Source: CAYUMU01 sp964445985 (lineage in GTDB: Bacteria; Planctomycetota; Planctomycetia; Pirellulales; S012-138). From it: DNA of 64,000 nt. Positions 41,521-50,574 of the stretch are shown piece by piece (positions within the stretch are counted from its first letter, which is position 1; each line of letters opens with the position of its first letter). The stretch lies in the NCBI GenBank assembly GCA_964445985.1, contig CAYUMU010000005.1, forward strand, positions 62,001-126,000, written 5' to 3'. The notes under the pieces were generated by a model. The model was not told where the DNA came from, ran no database searches, and was given only the letters and a program-made list of their open reading frames with translations. A program made the translations under genes and the position numbers.

Positions 41521-42465
41521 GTGGATGTCGCGCTTGCTGTGTCGCTGGGCCGGTTGCAATTGCCCAACCCCATTCTCGTGGCGTCGGGCACGTTTGGCTA
41601 CGCCCGCGAAATGGCAGGTCTGGTCGACTTGAGTCGGCTGGGGGGCATCCTTCCCAAAACCATCACGCCGCAGCCCCGCGCTGGCAATGCGCCTTGGCGC
41701 ACGGTGGAAACCACCGGTGGCATGCTCAATTCCATTGGCTTGGATAACGACGGGATCGAAGCCTTCATCGATCATCATTGGCCGTACCTCGGCAGCCTGA
41801 ACGTGCCGGTGATCGTGAGTATTGCCGGCGGCAACCACGAGGAGTTCGTGGCCATGGCGGCTCGGCTGGATGCCGTGCGGGGAGTGGCCGCGATCGAACT
41901 GAATATATCGTGCCCCAATGTGAGCCATGGGGTTGATTTTGGGGCCGACCCGGCCATGTGCGCCTGCGTGGTTAAGGGCGTGCGAAACGCCTGTGGGCTG
42001 CCGGTGCTGGCCAAGCTCACGCCCAACGTGACCGATATTGTGAGCATTGCCCAAGCGGCAGCCGAGGGCGGCGCCGACGCGGTTTCGCTGATCAACACCT
42101 GCCTGGGCATGGCCGTGGATTGGCGTCGTCGCCGCCCGATTTTGGGAAACGTATTCGGCGGATTATCCGGCCCTGCCATCAAGCCAATCGCGTTGGCGGC
42201 CGTGCATCGGGTTGCCCGCAAGGTGGCAATTCCGATCATCGGGATTGGCGGGATCGCGAGCGTGGACGATGTGATGGAGTTTCTCGTGGCGGGCGCCACG
42301 GCCGTGCAAATTGGCACGGCCAATTTCTATCGCCCCACGGCCACCATGCAGATTTTGGATGGCCTGCCCGAGGCCATTGCCAGCCTGGGGGCGAGCTCGG
42401 TTTCCGAAATCGTGGCAACGCTCAGCACGTTCCCCGCAAAGCAACCGGTCGGCGCGCCCAAGTAG
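41521..42465 (+). CDS. pyrD: Dihydroorotate dehydrogenase, class 1B catalytic subunit
   Basis: 314 residues from the GTG at 41521 (AAAGG upstream); the open frame extends 44 codons farther, but that part has no family similarity. TIM-barrel with FMN: LPNPILVASGTFGYA, LPKTITPQPRAGNAPWRTVE, GMLNSIGLDNDG, catalytic Cys131 in AIELNISCPNVSHG, LAKLTPNVTDI, and LGNVFGGLSGPAIKPIALAA with IIGIGGIASVDDVMEFLVAG. A catalytic Cys, rather than the Ser of class 2, and the LGGLSGPAIKP-like segment identify class 1B, which works with the PyrK electron-transfer subunit, not encoded here. It makes orotate for pyrimidine synthesis. Confidence 0.93.
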   Translation: MDVALAVSLGRLQLPNPILVASGTFGYAREMAGLVDLSRLGGILPKTITPQPRAGNAPWRTVETTGGMLNSIGLDNDGIEAFIDHHWPYLGSLNVPVIVSIAGGNHEEFVAMAARLDAVRGVAAIELNISCPNVSHGVDFGADPAMCACVVKGVRNACGLPVLAKLTPNVTDIVSIAQAAAEGGADAVSLINTCLGMAVDWRRRRPILGNVFGGLSGPAIKPIALAAVHRVARKVAIPIIGIGGIASVDDVMEFLVAGATAVQIGTANFYRPTATMQILDGLPEAIASLGASSVSEIVATLSTFPAKQPVGAPK

Positions 42466-42602
42466 CACCGGGGGGGCCATTTTCTGCTAGCAGTGGCCCC
42501 GCGGTTGCCTCCGAGGATTGGGCCGGTTTGGCACCGGCATGCTCCGGACACGCCAAATGGCATTCTCCGGTTTTCAGGCGGCGAATCGATACGGCGAGTT
42601 GG

Positions 42603-42911
42603 CTAGCCTTCGACAATTTCTTCTTTGACGGGCCGCACAAAGTGGGGCGATTTTTGCGAAGTGCTTAGCTCGGCGGCCTTTTGGTCGGCCTGCTCGCGCT
42701 GGTGATATTCGAACAGCGCGATGCGCTTGAGCTGCTGGTTGAATACACCCCAGAATGCCTTCAGCCGGACTTCTTTTTCGCTCTTGGCACGGCTCTTGCG
42801 CTTGGCGGCCTTCTTCTTCTTTTTGATTACGCCGCCGCCTTCAGCTTCTAGCTTTTCCGCGATTTCGCCTTCTTGACGCAACTCCTTGCGATTCAGAATC
42901 TTGCGTGCCAT
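42603..42911 (-). CDS. Lysine-rich small conserved planctomycete protein
   Basis: 102 residues, strongly basic in the first half: MARKILNRKELRQEGEIAEK, then a run GGGVIKKKKKAAKRKSRAKS. The second half is a conserved-looking motif, RLKAFWGVFNQQLKRIALFE, and ends in KSPHFVRPVKEEIVEG. The K-rich segment and FWGVFNQ motif suggest RNA or ribosome contact, but this is speculation. I recall very similar proteins annotated only as hypothetical in other planctomycetes. GGAAAGAAG precedes the ATG. No operon partner. Confidence 0.7.
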   Translation of the reverse strand: MARKILNRKELRQEGEIAEKLEAEGGGVIKKKKKAAKRKSRAKSEKEVRLKAFWGVFNQQLKRIALFEYHQREQADQKAAELSTSQKSPHFVRPVKEEIVEG

Positions 42912-43394
42912 TAACTTCTTTCCAAGCGAGAGCGAGCGTAAGGCCTACGATGGTCCTTTCACGCCCGAATATACCACTTTTGAGGTTGCCGGGCTAGCGG
43001 CACCTGCCGTGATCTTGGGGAAGGGGATGCCAGCGGGTGCAAAACAGGGGCGACCTGGGGCGCCAAGGAGCGGTCGTGCTGGCCGCTGGGAATGGTCCGG
43101 GCTCGGGCAGCAGGAGACTCCCTGGCAAACTTTTCCCGGCAAGCTTCCATGAACATCCCCCCACTCTGTTTCGTAAGAAATTCTAGCACGATTCGATCGC
43201 GCTACCTGCGCCGCTTGGAAGGGGGAAGCCGCCCGATTGTTACCCTTTTTCATGCACTGTTTTGGCATTCCTGAACGGCCTCCTGCCGCGTTGTGCAGGT
43301 CCGATATCGAGCGGCCACCCCCGAACCGTCACACGACTTCTTCGCGTATTCCAGAAGAAGCAGTGATAGCTTTATCATCCCCAAGGAGAAGAAG
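42912..43394. other. Divergent intergenic region upstream of htrA-like gene
   Basis: About 480 bases between the lysine-rich protein gene and the HtrA-like gene. It should hold both promoters. No gene, RNA structure or repeat that I can support. Confidence 0.4.
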
Positions 43395-44975
43395 ATGCAA
43401 CAAGAAGTTTCCCCGGCTCGCGGCGAACCTACTCAGGCCGCCAGCAGCAGAGAATGCCACCCCCGCGCCTCATCGCGTGGTTTGTGGTCGGCCGTGGTTG
43501 GCGCCGCGGTGTTGGCTTCGGGAGCAACCTACTGGAGCGTGCAAGCCGCTCCCGAGCTTTCGCCCGAGGCGGCTCGTCACGCCAACGAGCTCTCCTCGGC
43601 ATTCCGCTACGCCGCGGAAACCGTCAGCCCCACGGTGGTCAAAATTACCACGGTGAGCCGAGGCCATGCGGTCGAAGGCATGCAATTCCGGGGCGGCAAT
43701 CCGCTGGAAGGAACGCCGTTTGAAGATCTATTCAAAAACGACGAACGCTTCCGTGGCTTTCGGGAGTTTCGCGGCCAGCCCTCACCGGCTCCCCGGGCTC
43801 AACAAGGCTTGGGTTCTGGCGTGATTATCGACAAGGCTGGCATCATTCTCACCAATAATCACGTGGTGAACGGCGCGGACGAAGTCTTTGTGCGACTGAC
43901 CGACGGTCGGGAGTTCAAGGCGACCGATATCCGCGTTGATCCACAGACCGACCTGGCGGTGATCCGCATTAACGACGCTGGCGACCTGCCCGCGGCCAAA
44001 CTGGGGCGTTCCAGTGAAATGGAAATCGGCGATTGGGTGATTGCCATTGGGCACCCCTTCAGCCTCGACACCACGGTCAGCGCCGGCATCATCAGCGGTA
44101 AAGGACGCGGACTGGCCAGCGTGAGCCGCGCCCAGTTCTTGCAGACCGACGCCGCCATCAACCCCGGCAACTCGGGTGGTCCGCTGGTGAACCTCCGCGG
44201 CGAGGTGGTTGGCATCAACACGGCCATCGCCACCAACAGCGGCGGCTACCAGGGCATTGGCTTTGCCGTGCCGGTCGATCTGGCCAAGTGGGTCATCGAT
44301 CAGCTCAGCGCCAATGGCACCGTCAAACGCGCCTACTTGGGCGTCAAGATTGAGCCCCTCACTGCCGAATTGGCTCGCCAGTTCCAGGTGGCCGATAGCC
44401 AGGGCGTGCTCGTGGCCGAGGTCAATGCAGATACGCCTGCCGCTCGCGCCGGCATGAAAGAAGGCGATGTGGTGGTCAGCTTCGACGGTCACAAGGTCGC
44501 CAACCCTCGCGATTTGCAAGCGGTGGTGGAACGCACTCCCACCGACAAACAGGCCACCATGAATGTGATTCGCGATGGTAAGAGCGTCGAGCTGAAAGTG
44601 AAGTTGGAGTACCTGCCCGAGGATCGCGTGGTTTCGAGCCGACCCATGGTCGAGCCCCAGAAGAGCTCCTCCGACGACACTTTCCGCTCGCAAGATTTGG
44701 GTTTGGAGCTGAGCAACATGACCGACGCCGTGGCGGCCCAACTGGGTTATCAAGACTTCAGCGGCGTGCTGGTCAGCCATGTGGAGTCGGGCAGCGTGGC
44801 CGATCGCCAAGGTCTGCGCGAAGGCATGCTGGTGCTCAAGGTCAATCGCCAGGCGGTCAGCAATGTGAAGGAGTTTGAACAGGCAATGGCGAAAGCCACG
44901 CTGAATGAGGGAGTGCTGTTCCAGGTTCGCTCGGAAGCGGGCAATCACTTCCTGGTGCTCAAGCCCGGCATGTAA
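43395..44975 (+). CDS. HtrA/DegP-like periplasmic serine protease with two PDZ domains
   Basis: 526 residues. AAGGAG eight bases upstream fixes the ATG at 43395. A membrane/signal helix (about 30-50, LWSAVVGAAVLASGATYW) is followed by a trypsin-like domain with His156 (LTNNHVVNG), Asp186 (DPQTDLAVIRI) and Ser260 (NPGNSGGPLV). Two PDZ domains follow: about 320-415 (YLGVKIEPLTAELARQF, GDVVVSFDGHKV) and about 440-526 (LGLELSNMTDAVAAQLGY, MLVLKVNRQAV). This is the DegP/DegQ layout: a periplasmic quality-control protease and chaperone active on misfolded envelope proteins. A strong terminator follows (45081-45118). Confidence 0.93.
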   Translation: MQQEVSPARGEPTQAASSRECHPRASSRGLWSAVVGAAVLASGATYWSVQAAPELSPEAARHANELSSAFRYAAETVSPTVVKITTVSRGHAVEGMQFRGGNPLEGTPFEDLFKNDERFRGFREFRGQPSPAPRAQQGLGSGVIIDKAGIILTNNHVVNGADEVFVRLTDGREFKATDIRVDPQTDLAVIRINDAGDLPAAKLGRSSEMEIGDWVIAIGHPFSLDTTVSAGIISGKGRGLASVSRAQFLQTDAAINPGNSGGPLVNLRGEVVGINTAIATNSGGYQGIGFAVPVDLAKWVIDQLSANGTVKRAYLGVKIEPLTAELARQFQVADSQGVLVAEVNADTPAARAGMKEGDVVVSFDGHKVANPRDLQAVVERTPTDKQATMNVIRDGKSVELKVKLEYLPEDRVVSSRPMVEPQKSSSDDTFRSQDLGLELSNMTDAVAAQLGYQDFSGVLVSHVESGSVADRQGLREGMLVLKVNRQAVSNVKEFEQAMAKATLNEGVLFQVRSEAGNHFLVLKPGM

Positions 44976-45000
44976 GCCGAAAAAGTTCGCTTTCTCCCGG

Positions 45001-45024
45001 CCATCGCGGTCTTACCCGCGATGG
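45001..45024 (+). other. Hairpin downstream of htrA-like gene
   Basis: CCATCGCGG (45001-45009) pairs perfectly with CCGCGATGG (45016-45024) around a 6-base loop, 25 bases after the stop. No T-run, so it is probably an accessory 3'-end stabiliser ahead of the terminator at 45081. The remainder of 44976-45369 holds no gene. Confidence 0.5.
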
Positions 45025-45080
45025 CTGGGAGCAGTTGGTTCGGACAACTTGCCTGACGGTCTTCATCACATTTTTCTTGG

Positions 45081-45118
45081 CCAAGGCCCGCGGCCTCCAG
45101 CGGGCCTTGGCTTTTTCT
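45081..45118 (+). terminator. Rho-independent terminator of htrA-like gene
   Basis: Perfect 11-bp stem CCAAGGCCCGC (45081-45091) / GCGGGCCTTGG (45100-45110), 8-base loop, then CTTTTTCT. Confidence 0.85.
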
Positions 45119-45369
45119 GTTGGCGGAAACTGCTCGCGATAGCAGCGATGCCGTTGCTGGCCAGAGCAGTAGGCCAGCCGCAAAAGTCCCGAAAACAGGG
45201 GGGAAACCCCCGCGGAAGTTGCCTTGGCTGGCCCGACCGGTTGCCGCCGGCCGGTTCGATGGGCGTGCCATGCGGTAAAGGGGGTCAAACTGGCGCTGAC
45301 GGCAATGCCAGAGGCGGCTAGAATTTCCTTCCCGCATGGACGCGATTCGAACACGGTAGGAGACCCATC

Positions 45370-47373
45370 ATGGAGGAGTCGCAAACAACTTCGCGTTTGC
45401 GAAGCAGGTTTCGCCCTTGGGCCGTGCAATTGACCTCGGCCGAGCGATTGGTGCACGATCGAACCACCGTCGTTTCGTTGGCGGTTGGATTGGCGGCCAT
45501 TTGCCTGGTGACCAAGATCGCCCTGTTGCCATTTCCCGTGGAATCGGTGGGCGAGTTCGTTCGCTGGTTGCTGCGCTTGGCGATCGTATCGGCGGCCGAC
45601 TTGTGCTTCGTGGCCAGCCTGACCATCGTTTGCTGGGTGCTTACCAGCTGGACCTCGCGCGGTGTTTGGCTGTCGCGGGCTTCGCGACTGCTGGCGCTGA
45701 CGCTCTTCCTGACGGCCGGCATTTACGGCGTGGTCAGCGTGCGGGTGTTTGAGGTCACTTCCGAAATGATCACGTTCCGGCTATTGGCCTTTCTCGGCAA
45801 TGTCGACGTGATGGCCTCTTCGGTGTGGGCCTATGTGAATCCCAGCGTGATGCGCGGCTTGATTCTGGTGCCGTTGGTGCTGCTGTTGGGATTCTTTCTG
45901 GGCAGCGAACTGAAGTTCATCCGCCGCAGCGGCGCGCTGTCTCGCAAGGCGGTGTTGTGCGGCCTGGCGCTCGTGGCCGCTTACGGTGGCGTGGCGAACG
46001 CCTATGTGAATCATTCGTGGGAAGACGAAGATCGCTGGGAACGGCGGATTTCGCGGAGCCCTCACGCCACGTTCCTGTATTCGTGGGTGCGCGAGATGGT
46101 GCTGGGCGATTCGCTCAGTTACGACCTCCAGATGGTCGACGCCGACGAAAGCGATTTTGTCGCCGCGAAAGACCCCGACAAGATCGCGCCCTGCCTGCCG
46201 CCCAATGTCGAACGTCCCAAGAATGTGCTCCTGATCGTGATGGAATCGGTGTCGGCGGAGTATCTAAGTCTGTATGGCTCCGACTATCGCACCACCCCGC
46301 GGCTCGAACGCTATCTGGCCGAGAATCAGAATGGCGTGGTGTTCGACAACTATTACGTTCACTGCCCTTATAGCTGCAAAAGCCTGATGTCGTTGACCAC
46401 GGGCGTTTATCCTCGCGTGGACTGGAAACTGATCGTGCGCGACAACCCCGATTTTGGGGTGCCGCTCATCAACGAACACCTCGCCGACCAGGCCGGCTTT
46501 CGCGGTTGCTATCTCCACTCGGGTTATTGGAGCTGGAAGTACCGCGACCAATATTTCGGTCGCCGCCCCGAAACCCGTTTGATCGATGCCGAAACGCTGC
46601 CGGGCCCGTTCGTCAACTCCTGGGGAGTTACCGACGAAGCCATGTACGAGGCGGCCTTGGACTGGGTGGACGAGAGCGAACAACCGTTCTTCTTGATGGC
46701 GTTCACGATTGAAACGCATCACCCCTACGTGGAAGGCGCCAACCCCCAAGATATGGGCGCCAAGCAAGACAGCGAGAACCACAAGAGCTTGCAAGAACGC
46801 TACCTCAACGCCATTCGCAATGCCGATCAAAAAATCGTGAACATGTTGCAGGGCCTGAAGGATCGGGGGCTCGATCAAGACACCCTGGTGGTCATTACCA
46901 GCGACCACGGGGAGTCGTTTGGGCAGCACAATATGTGGCTGCATGGCTTCGGCGTGTATACGTCGGCCGTGCATACTCCGCTGATCATGATCCACCCCAG
47001 CCTGGCAGGCTATCCGCGGCGAATGTCGCAACCCTGCCAGCAGATTGACTTGCCCTACACCATGGCCGAGCTGGTGGGCGTGGAGCCGCACGAATCGTGG
47101 CAGGGGCGAAACCTGCTCGATGGCCGGAAAGACGCCCACCTGTATTTCTTCTCGTTGTATCGCCGCCCGGTGCTCGGCATGCGCGACGGCCGGTACAAGT
47201 ACCACTACTACATTAACACCGGGAAGCAAGAACTGTTCGACCTCCGCGCCGATCCGCGCGAAAAACGGAACCTGGCGGACAAGCAGGTCGAGCGTTGCAA
47301 ACGATATCGTCAGTTGGTTGGGGGCTTTGTTTCTTACCAGAAGAATTTTCTTGCGGAACGGGGAGCGCGCTGA
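45370..47373 (+). CDS. LTA-synthase-like sulfatase-fold membrane protein (phosphoglycerol transferase type)
   Basis: 667 residues. About five N-terminal transmembrane helices (residues about 35-220, VVSLAVGLAAICLVTKIALL first) are followed by an alkaline-phosphatase/sulfatase-superfamily domain (about 285-640). Metal-site segments are visible: KNVLLIVMESVSAEYLSLYG with the first acidic ligand, VVITSDHGESFGQHNMWLHG (Asp-His ligands) and YHYYINTGKQELFDLRADP. The position normally holding the formylglycine (C-x-P-x-R) or catalytic Thr reads PYSCKSLMSLTTG, lacking Pro and Arg, so a formylglycine sulfatase is unlikely. The five-helix plus extracytoplasmic domain layout matches LtaS/MdoB. It may transfer phosphoglycerol or phosphoethanolamine to envelope glycans. 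Confidence 0.75.
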   Translation: MEESQTTSRLRSRFRPWAVQLTSAERLVHDRTTVVSLAVGLAAICLVTKIALLPFPVESVGEFVRWLLRLAIVSAADLCFVASLTIVCWVLTSWTSRGVWLSRASRLLALTLFLTAGIYGVVSVRVFEVTSEMITFRLLAFLGNVDVMASSVWAYVNPSVMRGLILVPLVLLLGFFLGSELKFIRRSGALSRKAVLCGLALVAAYGGVANAYVNHSWEDEDRWERRISRSPHATFLYSWVREMVLGDSLSYDLQMVDADESDFVAAKDPDKIAPCLPPNVERPKNVLLIVMESVSAEYLSLYGSDYRTTPRLERYLAENQNGVVFDNYYVHCPYSCKSLMSLTTGVYPRVDWKLIVRDNPDFGVPLINEHLADQAGFRGCYLHSGYWSWKYRDQYFGRRPETRLIDAETLPGPFVNSWGVTDEAMYEAALDWVDESEQPFFLMAFTIETHHPYVEGANPQDMGAKQDSENHKSLQERYLNAIRNADQKIVNMLQGLKDRGLDQDTLVVITSDHGESFGQHNMWLHGFGVYTSAVHTPLIMIHPSLAGYPRRMSQPCQQIDLPYTMAELVGVEPHESWQGRNLLDGRKDAHLYFFSLYRRPVLGMRDGRYKYHYYINTGKQELFDLRADPREKRNLADKQVERCKRYRQLVGGFVSYQKNFLAERGAR

Positions 47374-47432
47374 CCTTGGCCCCCACCTTCGGGCGCGGGT
47401 TGGTCGTTCCAGTGAAAGGGAGAACAGCGAAT

Positions 47433-47789
47433 ATGCGTTCACTACGCCTGTTGCAAACGCCGGTCGTTGGCATGGCTTGGTGTGCCGTGTTGCTTGTCGC
47501 TGGCTGCGGACACGGAATCGATAGCACCGAGGACCTGGTGGCGGTGCTGCATCAGGAATGCAAACGCACGGAATCGCGGATCACGCCGGTTCCCATTCGG
47601 CTGAATACCCTGTACGAAGTGGCCAGCCGCCCCCAGCGGGTCGAGCAAGTCGACGACCAGCGGCAACGATGGCAATATGACTTCGCCGACGGTCAGGTTG
47701 AGTTTACCGTGATGGTGGAACCCGGCCATCGTTGGTCGGATGAAAATCCGCGGGTCTTTGTGAACTTGCGAGAACTGCAAGTCTTCTAA
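47433..47789 (+). CDS. Small lipoprotein, unknown function
   Basis: 118 residues from the ATG at 47433 (AGGGAG 11 bases upstream). Signal peptide with lipobox MAWCAVLLVAGCGHG (Cys at about 27). The mature part, TEDLVAVLHQECKRTESRIT followed by WQYDFADGQVEFTVMVEPG, is acidic and beta-rich. No recognised family. It starts 60 bases after the sulfatase-fold gene and may be co-transcribed, for example as an accessory of that enzyme. Confidence 0.65.
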   Translation: MRSLRLLQTPVVGMAWCAVLLVAGCGHGIDSTEDLVAVLHQECKRTESRITPVPIRLNTLYEVASRPQRVEQVDDQRQRWQYDFADGQVEFTVMVEPGHRWSDENPRVFVNLRELQVF

Positions 47790-47801
47790 GCGCCGCCCAG
47801 C

Positions 47802-47956
47802 TTACCTCCCGCGCAAAACGCGGACGGCCGACCAAGGCAACTCGCCCTGGCCGGCCGTGAGACGCGGCGCAAATGGATCGTCATCGATAAGGAAGCTGCC
47901 CGGCTCGCGGGCCAACCGCAAAATCCGCGGTGCGAGGAGGGGCCGCTTCCAGGCAA
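47802..47956 (-). other. Possible coding remnant downstream of 47957-48448
   Basis: A minus-strand frame shifted relative to the upstream gene reads as protein-like sequence ending at 47802: KRPLLAPRILRLAREPGSFL, then IDDDPFAPRLTAGQGELPWS. It has no own ATG and could be a small gene with a TTG start or a tail detached by a frameshift. Low confidence. Confidence 0.3.
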
Positions 47957-48448
47957 TTATTTTGACTTCCGCACGGGGCGTAGATAAGCCTCGTGGGGCT
48001 GAAATTCGGGGTCTTCCAAATCCTCGACCTCTTCGCCTTCCCATTCGAACCCGAACGGGTGACCCTCGAAGGCGTCGCGGGCCTCGCCGAAGACGGCGCG
48101 AGCTTCCCTGAAGCCGTCTTCCATCTCCGCTTCGATCTCGTTGCGGTCGGCGTCCCAGTGAGCCAGGAAGCCTCGGCGGTCGGCCCAATCATCGCGCTTT
48201 TGAGCCACGTTGGCGGCCACTTCTTTTTGGCAGCGGTCGATCAACTTCAGAATGTAGGGGTCGGCCCAAGGGAGCAGATCCTTCATCGAAGGACGTTCAC
48301 CTCGTGCCTCGCCACCGGGCCAAGCCACTCGCGAATCCAGAGGGGAACCATTGCCGTTGAGCTCGATTTCTTCCCTGCGAATGTCGTCCATGTTTTTCGG
48401 GTCGGCGGGCATCCGGATGATCACGCAGCGAACTTTGCGATTCGACAT
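47957..48448 (-). CDS. Acidic hypothetical protein
   Basis: 163 residues, cytoplasmic, very rich in Asp and Glu. Starts MSNRKVRCVIIRMPADPKNM; central RPSMKDLLPWADPYILKLID followed by DRCQKEVAANVAQKRDDWAD; C-terminal half ARAVFGEARDAFEGHPFGFE then acidic WEGEEVEDLEDPEFQPHEAY. Predicted mostly helical. No known domain recognised. GGAAC lies seven bases upstream of the ATG. Base composition like the host. It stands alone, convergent with the small lipoprotein gene. Confidence 0.6.
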   Translation of the reverse strand: MSNRKVRCVIIRMPADPKNMDDIRREEIELNGNGSPLDSRVAWPGGEARGERPSMKDLLPWADPYILKLIDRCQKEVAANVAQKRDDWADRRGFLAHWDADRNEIEAEMEDGFREARAVFGEARDAFEGHPFGFEWEGEEVEDLEDPEFQPHEAYLRPVRKSK

Positions 48449-48910
48449 GGGCGGTTCCTTTTTTTCCGTTAAGTAGCAAACCCGAAAGAGTCGTTTCCGG
48501 GGGTGGGTGTCGTTGGAAGACGGGAGCCCTTAAAGCATGGCCTGTGCCAAATCTAATGAGAATCGTACGCCATTTTTGTTCGCGTTCTGCAAACCACGCT
48601 GGATGTTTGGGTTAAGAATAGATACGTCTGTTCAGATAGCGGTGCCGCCTGATCCGAGCTCGACCAGGCGAGACGTAAAAGCTTCCAACGGCCTTGGAAA
48701 AATGCCAAGAGTGACCTTGACGCGGCAGCCACTGGCATTGCTACCCCCTCCTTTTTGAGTAGTTCAACCTCATCTGCCTGGGTGGCTGGTTTGCTCTGGC
48801 CACGAAAGCGGGCATAATCGCGGGGGAGTCGAGTTCGGGGGCTCAGCCCACTGCCCCAGGCGAGCTACCTGTCGCACTCCCCCGCATGCACTTTGGAAAG
48901 CAACCTCGCC
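48449..48910. other. Intergenic region between acidic protein and DASS transporter
   Basis: About 460 bases, lower GC around 48540-48640. No supported gene, RNA or repeat. Holds the divergent promoters. Confidence 0.4.
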
Positions 48911-50506
48911 ATGCCCCGATCTTCGCCCTCACCCACTTCCTCGCCCCCGCGACCAGGGAGCGGCCCATCGTGGGCTTCGAAGGCGGGGTTGGTGGCCGGT
49001 TTCATCCTGTCCGGATGGTTGCTGCTGGCCACGCCGCTGGCCGATGGCAATCTGTCGCTCAACCGCATGGCGGCGGTGGCGGCGTTGATGGCTGTGTGGT
49101 GGATGACCGAGGCCATTCCGCTGGCGGCGACCGCTTTATTGCCGCTGGCCTTGTTTCCCCTGCTCAAGATCGCCTCGCCGGCCGATACGGCGGCCAGCTA
49201 CGGCGACCGGATGATTTTCCTCTTTCTGGGCGGGTTCATGGTGGCGTTGGCCATTGAGGAGAGCGGCTTGCATCGCCGCGTGGCCCTCCACATTGTGAAC
49301 TGGATGGGAGACAACCCCCGGCAAATTGTGCTGGGGTTCATGCTGGCCACGGGGTTGCTCTCCATGTGGCTTTCCAACACGGCCACCACCCTCATGCTGC
49401 TGCCGATCGCCGCCAGCGTGCTGCTCCAGGCCGATCGTGCCTGCGCGGCCCAGGGCGGATCGCCGCATGGTTTTGGGGCGGCCGTGATGCTGGGGATTGC
49501 CTATTCCTCCAGCATCGGCGGCATGAGCACCCTGATTGGCACGCCACCCAATATCTTTTTCCGCAGCTTCTACGACAAAACCTATCCCGATCTGCCCGAA
49601 ATTACCTTCGGGGGCTGGATGCTGCTTGGCGTGCCGCTGGCGCTGGCGTTTGGGCTGGTGACCTGGCGATTGTTGATTTGGCTGTTTGGCGTCGAAAAGA
49701 CGTCGGTCTTGGGCGGTCGGGGCGTAATTGCCGAAGAACTGGCCGCGCTGGGCAAAATGCAGCCGGCCGAAAAACGCATGGCCCTCATTTTCGCCGGCAC
49801 CGCCTTGCTCTGGATCTTTCGCGATCCGGTTTCCACCGCCCTGGGGCTCGACGGCGTACGCCACGGCCTTCCCCCCTCGGGAAGCGTGGAAGTTCTGGGC
49901 GGATTGAGCGCGGTCGGCGGTTTCATGGCCGCCGGTACGCCGTTCAGTTGGATCGATGATAGCACCGTGGCCATTCTTATGGCGGTACTATGTTTTGTGA
50001 TTCCCGCGGGCGGCGGAGCCCGCAAACCGCTGCTCACGTGGGACGCTACCGTTCGGGTGCCTTGGGGAATTCTGCTGCTGTTTGGCGGCGGCATGGCCAT
50101 CGCCACCGGCATGGAATCCTCGGGCTTGTCGCGCCACTTGGGCGACGGATTGGCCCGCGCGATCGAAGGCTTGCCCGAGTGGGGCATGGCGGCGGCCATG
50201 GCGACCGGCATGACCTGGCTGACCGAACTGACCAGCAACCTGGCCAGCGTGCAGATGATTCTGCCGATCCTCGACGGCACTTCGCAACGGGTGGATGTGG
50301 CGCCATCCATTCTCATGATTCCCGCCGTGCTGGCCGCCAGTTGTGCTTTTATGCTGCCGGTGGCAACGCCCCCCAACGCCATCGTGTACGCCTCGGGCCG
50401 CATCGCCATGCGCGACATGATCAAGGCCGGCATCTGGCTCAATCTGATCACTTCCGTGCTGGTCACGGCCGCCGTGCTGTTGTTAGGCCAGTTTGTGAGC
50501 GCGTGA
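48911..50506 (+). CDS. DASS/SLC13-family anion:sodium symporter
   Basis: 531 residues with 11-12 predicted helices. The two DASS signature repeats are present: SNTATTLMLLPIA with IGTPPNIFF in the first half, and ELTSNLASVQMILPIL with ATPPNAIVYASG in the second. VWWMTEAIPLAATALLPLAL is the usual TM2-TM3 sequence. The family imports dicarboxylates, citrate, sulfate or phosphate with sodium; the SNT/TSN motifs bind sodium and substrate carboxylates. ATG at 48911 is chosen over a TTG 18 bases upstream because GGAAAG is well placed. It is followed by the convergent fatty-acid oxidation gene. Substrate unknown. Confidence 0.9.
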   Translation: MPRSSPSPTSSPPRPGSGPSWASKAGLVAGFILSGWLLLATPLADGNLSLNRMAAVAALMAVWWMTEAIPLAATALLPLALFPLLKIASPADTAASYGDRMIFLFLGGFMVALAIEESGLHRRVALHIVNWMGDNPRQIVLGFMLATGLLSMWLSNTATTLMLLPIAASVLLQADRACAAQGGSPHGFGAAVMLGIAYSSSIGGMSTLIGTPPNIFFRSFYDKTYPDLPEITFGGWMLLGVPLALAFGLVTWRLLIWLFGVEKTSVLGGRGVIAEELAALGKMQPAEKRMALIFAGTALLWIFRDPVSTALGLDGVRHGLPPSGSVEVLGGLSAVGGFMAAGTPFSWIDDSTVAILMAVLCFVIPAGGGARKPLLTWDATVRVPWGILLLFGGGMAIATGMESSGLSRHLGDGLARAIEGLPEWGMAAAMATGMTWLTELTSNLASVQMILPILDGTSQRVDVAPSILMIPAVLAASCAFMLPVATPPNAIVYASGRIAMRDMIKAGIWLNLITSVLVTAAVLLLGQFVSA

Positions 50507-50574
50507 CGGCCGGTTTATTGGGTCGGCCCACGAGAAATCGGCCGGCACGTGAGAAATCGCCCACGCGCCCGCAT

